Shown in pieces: positions 37,381-44,925 of a stretch of DNA of 64,000 bases. The translations under genes were made by a program, and so were the position numbers. The stretch's first letter is position 1, and each line of letters starts with the position of its first letter. Location: positions 1-64,000 of the forward strand of contig JANXEK010000006.1 in the NCBI GenBank assembly GCA_025058595.1, written 5' to 3'. The notes below the pieces were generated by a model that was given only the letters and a program-made list of their open reading frames with translations, had not been told where the DNA came from and did no database searches. Origin of the DNA: Candidatus Bathyarchaeota archaeon (lineage in GTDB: Archaea; Thermoproteota; CALKCG01; B24; DRYS01).

Positions 37381-38232
37381 CTAGCTAGGCTTCGAAGGCT
37401 TCTCTATAAGCTTTCTCTTATAGAGAACCTCCCCTCTACGGTTATGTGGAGATCTATACACGGTATCCATCCCCTTCTCGATCTCTCTAGCCTCAGAAGC
37501 CTGTCTAGCGGCATAACTCATAAGCTCGTGCGCGGCGGCTACTATAGACGTATACTCAGTCCACTCCTCTATCTTGAAGCATCCTTCGACCGTTAGATCG
37601 GCAACCTTAACGGCGGCTTCGTATGCAGCTATAGCTTTAGCCCGAGCGTAGGGGTTAGCGAATTGACCTGCTTCGACTGCTACCTTCCTATCCACTATGA
37701 TCCTAGGTAGCTTCAACTCTTCCCCCCTCTTCAAACAATCTATCACCTTATCTAGCTCCATCTGTATAACCCTGAACGCACCTGTAACTGCTAGAACCTT
37801 TATTAGATCAGCGTTGTATATAGCCATCTCGACAGGATCCAGAAACTCTCTCCTAGCACCTATCATAGAGTCTCCGAGAACTATTATATACCCATACCCA
37901 CCCTCCTCAAGCTCCTTAATAATCCTCCTAGAAGGAGCATCTGATACGACGATAGTAGGTATACCAGCATCTCTAAGTAGACTCCTCATCCTCCTAGGTC
38001 CAGGTAGGCCGGCGTTAGGACTTACCGCTATAGCTAAAACTGGTTTGAACTGTATAAGAGCTTTAGCAACCTCCTCTGCATCATCCTCCCCCATCTTAGC
38101 GCCCGAAGAAACTATCCTAACGCTTAAATCATCCCTATCAGCCCTCTCATCGAGTAGATACTCTATCAACGGAGATGAAGCTATACATCCAAGCTTACCA
38201 AACCCTATCCTTATAACCCCGCTCATACCCAC
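37381..38232 (-). CDS. mtd: F420-dependent methylene-H4MPT dehydrogenase
   Basis: Reversibly oxidises methylene-tetrahydromethanopterin with coenzyme F420. The 283-residue sequence has the family N-terminus RIGFGKLGCIASSPLIEYLL, LDERADRDDLSVRIVSSGAK, the conserved VSPNAGLPGPRRMR near 84-97, and FANPYARAKAIAAYEAA near 197-213. Length is normal. Outside methanogens and Archaeoglobus-like archaea it appears in some TACK lineages with an H4MPT C1 pathway. It fits with glyA, whose archaeal form can use H4MPT. No other pathway genes are in the window, so the direction cannot be set. Confidence 0.93.
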   Translation of the reverse strand: MGMSGVIRIGFGKLGCIASSPLIEYLLDERADRDDLSVRIVSSGAKMGEDDAEEVAKALIQFKPVLAIAVSPNAGLPGPRRMRSLLRDAGIPTIVVSDAPSRRIIKELEEGGYGYIIVLGDSMIGARREFLDPVEMAIYNADLIKVLAVTGAFRVIQMELDKVIDCLKRGEELKLPRIIVDRKVAVEAGQFANPYARAKAIAAYEAAVKVADLTVEGCFKIEEWTEYTSIVAAAHELMSYAARQASEAREIEKGMDTVYRSPHNRRGEVLYKRKLIEKPSKPS

Positions 38233-38358
38233 CCATCTATGCTACCCTTCTATCCACCTATATAGAACTTTCCTATATATTAGATGGACCAACCCATCTA
38301 ATAGCTAGGAATAGAAGTTAAACACCTCTAGATCTCCCTAGAGGTTTTCCAGATTGAA

Positions 38359-38593
38359 ATGGATGTAACTATCACTAAACATGCCTTAAAGAGGATGATG
38401 GAGCGAAGATATAAGCCAGCGTTCACCAAGGAATACCTTCAACAAGTACGAGAGTTTTCCTTAAATGAAAAGCCGAAGAAACAACTACATGATCTATGTG
38501 CCGTCTAGGGGGTGGCTTGTTGGGCTTATAGAACGTGGTAGCTTTATCGTAAAAACTTTCATGTCCAAAGCTTATAATTCCAAATTGTTTTAG
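38359..38593 (+). pseudogene. Frameshifted small toxin-like gene (DUF4258-like, weak)
   Basis: Frame 1 encodes MDVTITKHALKRMMERRYKP and runs to a TAG at 38506-38508. A second frame, from about 38480, continues with NYMIYVPSRGWLVGLIERGS and FIVKTFMSKAYNSKLF to a TAG at 38591. Together they give a His-Arg helix start followed by beta-hairpins, the layout of DUF4258/RelE-like small proteins. A single frameshift near 38480 would join them. The assignment is by pattern only. The gene is at the left edge of the decayed island. Confidence 0.4.
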
Positions 38594-38713
38594 GATAGGA
38601 TGGATGATGGTTTACTTAATCATAACCCTCTGTTCAAAGATCAAGGATGACAGCGTTCAGTTACCTCCAATTCCAAAGTCTTAACTCCATATGACTATAT
38701 TGACGACATAAAT

Positions 38714-39154
38714 TTGGCAAGGGTTTTTATCGCAGCGCGAGAGAAAATATTGAAGCGACCTGAAGCATTACTTAGTTTAAAGGAAATCTACGTGTTCGAC
38801 CTTTACGTTCGCGCTGGGAAAGTTTACTCAAAAATTTATCGCCTACATTATCGGCAGCTAAAAGATATGCTTCTTGAGGGCAACCACGGTGTAGTTAACG
38901 GTCTTGAAAAGGCAGGGAATATCAGGCGACCTTCAGTAAGGCCATCGCGAAAGAGAGTGGCATACTGTACACGGCTCCGTTGTGGATGGTTATTTTACCC
39001 CGTATATATGACGCTATATCCAGGAAGCTCAACCCAGAACATGCTTATTTATGTTTTCGGGGGTCGCGACTATACGCAGTTCATTAAGAAAACTCAAGCG
39101 TGGAAAAATAAAGGAGGGATCAAATTTTTGAAAGTTATGGACGAGCAGGGGTAA
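38714..39154 (+). CDS. Orphan ORF in decayed island
   Basis: A 146-codon ORF from a TTG, open upstream to about 38650. It begins ARVFIAAREKILKRPEALLS and has KVYSKIYRLHYRQLKDMLLE near 38-57. I do not recognise it. There are no catalytic motifs, signal peptide or membrane helices. Codon use and composition differ from the core genes, and its neighbours are pseudogenes, so it may itself be a remnant. Confidence 0.35.
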   Translation: MARVFIAAREKILKRPEALLSLKEIYVFDLYVRAGKVYSKIYRLHYRQLKDMLLEGNHGVVNGLEKAGNIRRPSVRPSRKRVAYCTRLRCGWLFYPVYMTLYPGSSTQNMLIYVFGGRDYTQFIKKTQAWKNKGGIKFLKVMDEQG

Positions 39155-39221
39155 AGTGGCTAGGCGAAAAACTATGTGAGCTTACAAAGTCGCTTCTGAA
39201 TGGAAGCCTAGAAAATTCAAT

Positions 39222-40056
39222 ATGAGATACCCCTGGCACCTTGATAAGTCAAGAGGGAACAAAGTGATGAAGCTAAACTTGCGTTGTAGTCAAGGAAGAA
39301 TCGAGATCATCGCTGAACTTTTCTCCCGTCTCGGATTTGACGGCATAACTTGCTTCGTCTATCTTGAGCCGGAGTACTTAGCACTGAAAAAGGTCTACGA
39401 AGAGTTCAACGTCCAGCCAAGATTTCTGAATTTAATTGCACTGTCAGCTGGCACGATAGATTTCCAGCTGGGATTTGGTGGTGCTGACAGATTCTGGAAC
39501 GCACTATACGAAACAGCGAAGATGCTTAAGAACCTCAACGGCGTCGAGCATGTTGAAAGCTTAATGTTACAATTCCTGCGTGATCCGGTCAACGCCAAGT
39601 TCTTGAACATAAAGAACAAGAGAATAAAGAAGATTTTCAGATAGGGTTTCGCAAATTGGTTTGTCAAAACTATGGAAAACTTAAGGATGAATCCTATAAA
39701 GTTATGGAGCGTATTAGCTAGCTTTCTTAACAACTCAATGAATAAGAAGACAATAGTATTCTCAATGAAGACCTGCGACATTGCCAATATCATATGTTAT
39801 GGCGACTTTTTTCAGAAGTGCATGGAGCCTCGTTCTAAACAAAGTTAGGAATAATCTTAGCAGAAGCATCGATCTCCTACGTTTAGACAGTATTGTCTGG
39901 CAAGCTGGAAAGGTAATGTGCAAATCCAAATATGAAATGGAAACCAGTCGAAAAAACTTGGAGGAATACTTGGTTAATAAGGTTGGAATAGAACAAACTT
40001 TAGCAAAGGAAATCGCAACACAACTAACCAGATTTATTGATCACATTCCACGTTGA
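39222..40056 (+). pseudogene. Broken AGOG-type N-glycosylase/DNA lyase
   Basis: Three pieces match, in order, my recollection of the archaeal 8-oxoguanine glycosylase AGOG. The first (39222-39641) has LFSRLGFDGITCFVYLEPEY and NAKFLNIKNKRIKKIFR. An in-frame TAG (39642-39644) follows. The same frame then continues with KKTIVFSMKTCDIANIICYG, the region holding the family's catalytic Lys. At a run of six T (39807-39812) the frame shifts, and the third piece has SIDLLRLDSIVWQAGKVM, the C-terminal HhH part. About 37 residues around the catalytic Asp are missing at that point. This is a dead gene with a stop, a frameshift and a deletion. Identity rests on memory of the family, so confidence is moderate. 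Confidence 0.6.
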
Positions 40057-40489
40057 GGGTAGAAGTATGAAAGTAAAGCGATCAAAATGAAATTCCAACA
40101 TATGAGGTATATGGAAAGCGCAGAGTAAACCCGAATAAGAAAATATCTATGTGATCTAACTGTGACTTTTCTGTTATTAGGTTTATACTTTTGCTTATTC
40201 CATGAACGCTTACCGTAAAACTTCACTTTCTCCTATTCCAAGGTTTTTGGCTATACGCTTCGACAAACGCTTATTTTCATCACCTAGAATTTAACCCGGC
40301 TTCCGCTCGCATAAGCAATTAAATCTACATGATTATCATTCCATAATTTTATTTCTGTTAGTTGCAGTAAACCGAAATGATGTATCGTTGTTTTTGAAAC
40401 ATCTTTTAATTAAATACCTAAATTTATATTGGTAGCGATGGAGTGTTTTATTGGTACTTCGAGCTAGCTCTACTCTTGGAACATTAATA
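40057..40489. other. Island debris without a convincing gene
   Basis: Low-complexity, AT-rich sequence between the glycosylase remnant and the recombinase remnant. Minus-strand fragments such as NKRLSKRIAKNLGIGESEVL look like a decayed helix-turn-helix piece, but no frame stays open. The segment nearest 40489 may hold the frameshifted continuation of the recombinase. Confidence 0.35.
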
Positions 40490-40728
40490 GAAGTTTTACC
40501 ATTTCCAAAGATAATTCTTAATGTTAACCTTAAGTTTTACGTTAATTCCGTTATAGAAGAGCAGACTATTGAGCACTTTCTTAAATCTGGATAGGTAGGA
40601 GCCAGCCTTACCCTCACGCTCCATGCGTCCAATGAAATCGGTAAAGCGCCCATGAAAGCCTTAGTCCTGGCAACCTTAAGAGTAGCCTTGGGATTAGTTT
40701 TATTAACATCACAGTAAATGTCGAAACA
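40490..40728 (-). pseudogene. Tyrosine recombinase remnant, middle section
   Basis: On the minus strand, one frame reads DVNKTNPKATLKVARTKAF. After a frameshift near 40655 another reads GRFTDFIGRMEREGKAGSY and SRFKKVLNSLLFYNGINVKL. This is the core-binding domain pattern of archaeal tyrosine recombinases. A further frameshift and stops follow, and no catalytic R..HxR..Y set survives. The matching N-terminus lies at 40752-40868 on the opposite strand. Confidence 0.6.
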
Positions 40729-40751
40729 TGCTTCCCTCTAATTGATAGGGT

Positions 40752-40868
40752 ATGAAGGCTAAGTATGCGTATCTGCTCGAGGATACAGATGTTAGGTGCT
40801 GGTTTGAAAATTTGGCGGCTAAACCTATCGTAACTGTAACCGTCTATCTTAGGACTTTGGGTTTTTGA
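40752..40868 (+). pseudogene. Tyrosine recombinase N-terminal fragment, inverted
   Basis: Thirty-eight codons, MKAKYAYLLEDTDVRCWFEN then LAAKPIVTVTVYLRTLGF, then TGA. This is the N-terminal start of the archaeal recombinase family whose next section appears at 40490-40728 in reverse orientation. It points at, and ends 23 bp from, the 3' end of tRNA-Val. It may be a local inversion or two remnants from different copies. An int(N) piece at a tRNA would also be left by SSV-type integration. Confidence 0.6.
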
Positions 40869-40890
40869 GGATTCACTTAAAAATTTAGAG

Positions 40891-40965
40891 TGGGCCGGGC
40901 CGGATTCGAACCGGCGGCCTTCCGCGCGTCAGGCGGACGTCCTAACCAGACTGGACGACCGGCCC
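40891..40965 (-). tRNA. tRNA-Val (anticodon GAC)
   Basis: Seventy-five nucleotides including discriminator A. Acceptor GGGCCGG pairs with CCGGCCC, the D arm is GTCC/GGAC, the anticodon stem TCCGC/GCGGA encloses CTGACGC with anticodon GAC, and the T arm GCCGG-TTCGAAT-CCGGC is perfect. No intron and no encoded CCA. The gene 3' end faces the decayed island and recombinase fragment, so it is the likely attachment site of a former integrative element. A second copy of the tRNA 3' end was not found at the far edge. Confidence 0.97.
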
Positions 40966-40988
40966 GTCTCTCCTACCGTTATTTCGCA

Positions 40989-41879
40989 CTATAGTTTCCC
41001 TATTAAAGCTTCTCTCAGTAGAGGGGCGACAGATATCTTTGTAGTTACGGCTGGGACGGAATCTGTACTCACTACCTCGTCTACGCCAGCTTCCTCCATC
41101 AGTTTTAACGCATCCCCCCTGAGGAGGGCATGCGTTACTCCGACGTAGACCTTTCTAGCTTTCATCTTCTTCGATATTCTCGCGGCGTTCGCTACCGTCC
41201 CACCGGTACTTATTATATCATCTATTATTATGATATCCATACCTTCAACTTCTAATAACTTCTCCCTCGTCTCTATCCTACCCGTATATCTATCCCTACT
41301 TTTCTCTAGCGCATCGTATGGTACTCCTCCTAGAGCTTTCGACGCCTCTTCCACCCTCTTTATAGCAGCCTCCTCGTCATCTGGAGCTAGGAGGAACGGC
41401 CTCGATACCTGTCTATTTTCTACAAAGTATCTAGCTATCAATGGTGAAGCTGTAAGATTGTAAGCTGGCACCGTATAGTACTCTAACACCTTTAGGTTGT
41501 GTATATCGACCGTGTATATAGCATCTATACCTATCCTACATAGGATCTCAGCTAGAAGTTTAGAGGTAACAGTTTCACCTGGAAGATATCTTTCATCCTG
41601 CCTACTGTATGCAAGGTATGGCGCGAAAACTACTATCTTAGAAGCTCCAAGATCTCTAGCCGTATGAACTATCGCTAGTAGCTCGAATATATGCTCATTC
41701 TGCGGTGGATAGAGGCTCTGGACAACTATCAATTCCTCCCCGGAGATATCTTCATGGAACCTAAAGTAGAACTCTCCATCAGGGAAATGCTTCCATGAAC
41801 TTTCGACTACGCCTACACCAAGCTGCTCAGCTACCCTACTCGCTAGCTCCTGGGAACTAGGCCCAGCTACGACCTTCAT
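40989..41879 (-). CDS. prs: Ribose-phosphate pyrophosphokinase
   Basis: Makes PRPP from ribose 5-phosphate and ATP, the substrate of PurF. The 296-residue product has FAPYLAYSRQDERYLPGE near 95-112, the VDIHNL motif, and the PRPP loop IIIIDDIISTGGT near 212-224. I chose the ATG at 41879 (MKVVAGPSSQEL) since the family starts there. The longer ORF adds 22 residues with no homology-like pattern. The next gene upstream starts 9 bp beyond that longer frame. Confidence 0.96.
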   Translation of the reverse strand: MKVVAGPSSQELASRVAEQLGVGVVESSWKHFPDGEFYFRFHEDISGEELIVVQSLYPPQNEHIFELLAIVHTARDLGASKIVVFAPYLAYSRQDERYLPGETVTSKLLAEILCRIGIDAIYTVDIHNLKVLEYYTVPAYNLTASPLIARYFVENRQVSRPFLLAPDDEEAAIKRVEEASKALGGVPYDALEKSRDRYTGRIETREKLLEVEGMDIIIIDDIISTGGTVANAARISKKMKARKVYVGVTHALLRGDALKLMEEAGVDEVVSTDSVPAVTTKISVAPLLREALIGKL

Positions 41880-41953
41880 CTCAAACCACAGAAGATTTTT
41901 ACAGAAGCACTTATACTTAAATAATGCATCCATCCCATAGAACATCGTCTCCT

Positions 41954-42691
41954 TTACATCATACTCTTACCGCATACAGGGCATTCAGGGTTCTTAGAGA
42001 TGTCGAATACATGGAACGTTAAAGAATATACGTCTATGAAGGCCATCCTACCTATAAGATTCGACCCCCATCCTAGTATAAGCTTAATAGCTTCCGCTAC
42101 CTCTATCGAAGCTACGACGCCTACCGCAGCAGGTAGTACACCGACTTTCTCGCATCTAGGTATATCGTCGTCCGATACGCCTTTAAACACGCATTCGAAG
42201 CAAGCTGTTTCACCCGGCTTAAATACACTCACAGATCCATAGGTTTCTATGACGCTAGCATATACGTACGGTATACCATGTTTAAGGCATGCTTTATTCA
42301 CTATACGTCGTGCTCTGAAATTATCCAGTCCATCTAGAACTACATCCATCCCGCTTATAACTTCCTCGATAGAATCTTCATCGATCTGGCAGGCTAAAGC
42401 TTCTACATCAACCTCAGGGTTCAATCTGCTAATCCTATCCCTAGCTGCATAGGATTTAAACTCCCCTAGATCATCCATATCGTAGAGGATCTGCCTATGA
42501 AGATTAACCTCTTCGACCACGTCCTTATCGACTATCCTAAGCCGTCCAACCCCCATTCCTGCTAGATACAACGATACTATGGAGCCTAAACCTCCAAGCC
42601 CTACTATACATACACTAGCCCTCCTAAGCTTCTCCTGCCCCTCAAAACCAAAATCTTTCAGGACTATCTGACGAAGATATCTCTCATACAT
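41954..42691 (-). CDS. E1-like ThiF/MoeB adenylyltransferase
   Basis: Activates the C-terminus of a ubiquitin-like sulfur carrier (ThiS, MoaD or SAMP). The 245-residue protein has the ATP site VCIVGLGGLGSIVSLYLA (near 27-44), the DKDVVEEVNLHRQ segment, the DGLDNFRARRIVNKACL segment near 118-134, and the zinc cysteines CFEC and CPVCG. The domain is complete, without a rhodanese extension. The partner carrier gene is not in the window, so thiamine, molybdopterin or SAMP use cannot be told apart. Confidence 0.92.
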   Translation of the reverse strand: MYERYLRQIVLKDFGFEGQEKLRRASVCIVGLGGLGSIVSLYLAGMGVGRLRIVDKDVVEEVNLHRQILYDMDDLGEFKSYAARDRISRLNPEVDVEALACQIDEDSIEEVISGMDVVLDGLDNFRARRIVNKACLKHGIPYVYASVIETYGSVSVFKPGETACFECVFKGVSDDDIPRCEKVGVLPAAVGVVASIEVAEAIKLILGWGSNLIGRMAFIDVYSLTFHVFDISKNPECPVCGKSMM

Positions 42692-42741
42692 ATCAGACCT
42701 AAAAATCTAGAGAAATACAAGTAGGATAAAAGCTTCCCCAT

Positions 42742-43206
42742 CTAGATTATATAGCTTTGATTCTCAAGATCTAGATCACCGATAATCTCTAATCCCCCCT
42801 CCCCATCCCCGCTCCAAGCTTTACGTCTACCGACTAGAGTCGATATACCGTACCTAGCTATACGCGTAGCTAAACTATCCTCTCCGAATAACCGGTTACA
42901 TATATCGACCGTAAGATGGTATGTATAATCTTCATCGAAATTGAATGAGTGTAAATATTCGTGTAGAAGTAATGGGAATAAGTAGGCTTCTATCGAATCC
43001 ATATCGTTGATCCTGGAGAATAATTCATCCAGAATATCTCTATTGACGACTATGTAGTGTGTACCCAGAGGATGATATGCCTCTATATGTGGAGGTAGCC
43101 TCTGTATAGCTAGCGTTAACCCAGGCCTCTCTATACCTAAGATACGTTTAACAGCTTGCTTAACCTTACGAAAAACCCTTCTACATTCGCCTATATCTAC
43201 TACCAT
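42742..43206 (-). CDS. Small HExxH putative zinc metalloprotease
   Basis: A 154-residue soluble protein with LFPLLLHEYLHSFNFDED (near 80-97), a metal-binding HEYLH motif of zincin proteases. There is a likely third ligand region downstream, but it is not clear by eye. No signal peptide. Similar minimal HExxH proteins occur in many Thermoproteota as uncharacterised genes. The structured intergenic region lies immediately upstream. Confidence 0.7.
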   Translation of the reverse strand: MVVDIGECRRVFRKVKQAVKRILGIERPGLTLAIQRLPPHIEAYHPLGTHYIVVNRDILDELFSRINDMDSIEAYLFPLLLHEYLHSFNFDEDYTYHLTVDICNRLFGEDSLATRIARYGISTLVGRRKAWSGDGEGGLEIIGDLDLENQSYII

Positions 43207-43254
43207 AAATCAACTCTCTCGAAAGAAAGGCTTCGCTCCCTAATAAACGTTCGG

Positions 43255-43460
43255 TCTAACCAGCCATGAGTAGGATTAATTAGCTTCTACGGCTACAATA
43301 TCTATCGACCCCTCCCAGAATCGATCCCTGCTTAAAAGCGGGGACCCATGGCTGACGGGCCTACCTGAGAATAGCCTTTAATCTAGAGGCTACGATGATG
43401 GATAGGTTAACCCATCCATGGGACAGCTGGATAGAGAGGTTCAACCAGTCGGCGTAACAT
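43255..43460. ncRNA. Candidate structured RNA in intergenic gap
   Basis: A 317-bp gap with unusual base-pairing content. Perfect or near-perfect stems are CAGCCATG (43261-43268) with CATGGCTG (43347-43354), CCCTGC/GCGGGG around TTAAAA (43326-43343), TAGCCT/AGGCTA (43372-43392), and ATGGAT/ATCCAT with a TTAA loop (43398-43419). Three of these lie in tandem. I looked for RNase P, SRP, 5S and tRNA signatures on both strands and found none. Strand is undecided. Flanking genes are both on the minus strand. Confidence 0.45.
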
Positions 43461-43523
43461 TTAGACTAAAAGTTAGTGATGAATAAAAATATAGGGGATA
43501 AACCGATTATCAATACGTCGATA

Positions 43524-44039
43524 CTATTTCTCTATCGCTACCCTGCTTAGTATAGTTATTCTAGTTACCTTACTTAATCCAAGATTTACCTCTACGTAGG
43601 CTACCCCCTCACTATCCTTACGTAGGATCACTGTAGCTTCCGTCGCCTTTAACGCTACTTCTCCATTCCCTTGCACCACAACTTTAATATTAGGTATTAT
43701 CGCCGTTACATTATAACCTTTCTCTAAGAGATCTCTTACATCTTCATCACCGTTTAATATATTTAATATATTCGTTTTATATTCCTCGCTAACCTCTATT
43801 CTATTATATATTTTCATTAACTTATATCTGTTAACTAGATTGTCATTCCTAAATATACGTAAACTTTTGATAATCCTACCATTAGTAACTTGTAGTACAC
43901 GCCCCCCATCTTCATCGCTATATGTAGCTACAGAGGTAGATCTAACTTCATAGCGAGATCTATACGCTTCTGAGATTATAGGTATAACCGCTATCATCGC
44001 GATAGCTAGTAACACTGTGGCGATAACAGTCTTCCTCAT
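43524..44039 (-). CDS. Secreted or membrane-anchored hypothetical protein
   Basis: A 171-residue protein with an N-terminal signal-like helix (VIATVLLAIAMIAVIPIISE, residues ~5-24) and a mature region rich in beta strands (GYNVTAIIPNIKVVVQGNGE near 108-127, then ATVILRKDSEGVAYVEVNLG). No cysteine motif or catalytic set is visible. I do not recognise a family. It may be a cell-surface protein with an immunoglobulin-like fold. Confidence 0.65.
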   Translation of the reverse strand: MRKTVIATVLLAIAMIAVIPIISEAYRSRYEVRSTSVATYSDEDGGRVLQVTNGRIIKSLRIFRNDNLVNRYKLMKIYNRIEVSEEYKTNILNILNGDEDVRDLLEKGYNVTAIIPNIKVVVQGNGEVALKATEATVILRKDSEGVAYVEVNLGLSKVTRITILSRVAIEK

Positions 44040-44151
44040 GCCATCACCGATACGACTACTATACTAATCTTCGAGATAAGGGATTCTACGGGGAGATTAG
44101 AAGAAGGTGTTTCATAGTGTTTCGCCGATCGTTTCCTCCATTTTCCATCGA

Positions 44152-44922
44152 TTAAAATTCAGCCTCGACTAACGCCTCTTTACATCTACAACCCCTCTCT
44201 CTAGGTAGATATCTGATAAAGGTTAACTCAACTATCCTAGCTATGTATGGAATACACGTTTTAGCTGTTGCTAAAACTTCTTTCGTAGTAAGTCTGTCTT
44301 GGAGTCCAGCAGCCCGGTTGGTCACCAGACATATCGTCGCATAGCATAGTCCAAGCTCCCTAGCTAGGGTTGCTTCAGGGCACCCGGTCATACCTACCAC
44401 ATCGAAACCTAGCGATGCGAACATAGCGATCTCAGCTGGCGTCTCGTATCTAGCACCCTCTGTAGCTACATAGACCCCTTTATCCCATAACCTCTCTGGG
44501 CATACCTCTGACGCTGCTTCTAATATAGATCTACGAAGCTCGGGACAGTAGGGTTGAGATACATCTATATGAACAACCTTAGGCCCATCATAGAATGTAT
44601 ACCTCCTACATTTAGTGAAATCTACGTAATCGTGTGGTACTACTATATCCCCTGGCTGCATATACCTTTTTATACCTCCTACAGCGTTCAAACCTACTAT
44701 CCTTTCGACTCCAAGCTTATAGAAGCTGTAGATGTTAGCTCTATAGTTCACCTTATGCGGAGGATATTCATGTCTTACTCCATGTCTAGGTAAGAAAGCT
44801 ATATCTACACTCTCTAGCTTACCGGTATACAGTGTTACCGAACCGTAGGGTGTCCGTATATCTACGACATCCTCTAGCTTCATAATAGATTCAAATCCGC
44901 TTCCCCCTATTACTCCATACAA
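44152..44922 (-). CDS. mtnP: S-methyl-5'-thioadenosine phosphorylase
   Basis: Phosphorolyses methylthioadenosine, a by-product of SAM-dependent polyamine and related reactions. The 256-residue sequence has GVIGGSGFESI at the start, FLPRHGVRHEYPPHKVNYRA near 44-63, and NAVGGIKRYMQPGDIVVPHD near 79-98. TEGARYETPAEIAMF near 153-167 and MTGCPEATLARELGLCY complete the PNP/MTAP fold. The ARYE...GMTGCPEA pattern is that of MTAP rather than guanosine phosphorylase. Confidence 0.95.
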   Translation of the reverse strand: MYGVIGGSGFESIMKLEDVVDIRTPYGSVTLYTGKLESVDIAFLPRHGVRHEYPPHKVNYRANIYSFYKLGVERIVGLNAVGGIKRYMQPGDIVVPHDYVDFTKCRRYTFYDGPKVVHIDVSQPYCPELRRSILEAASEVCPERLWDKGVYVATEGARYETPAEIAMFASLGFDVVGMTGCPEATLARELGLCYATICLVTNRAAGLQDRLTTKEVLATAKTCIPYIARIVELTFIRYLPRERGCRCKEALVEAEF

Positions 44923-44925
44923 GCT

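Noticed and set aside
39642-39644. TAG in the glycosylase as a pyrrolysine codon
   Set aside because: The same gene also has a frameshift and lost about 37 residues including the catalytic Asp, so it is a pseudogene; no Pyl genes are in the window.
38240-40965. Direct-repeat att sites made of the tRNA-Val 3' end
   Set aside because: I searched the left edge near 38300 for a copy of the tRNA 3' end and saw none, so element boundaries remain undefined.
43255-43460. RNase P or SRP RNA
   Set aside because: Neither the RNase P GAGGAAAGUC element nor the SRP GGAAGGGAGCA-type loop occurs on either strand.
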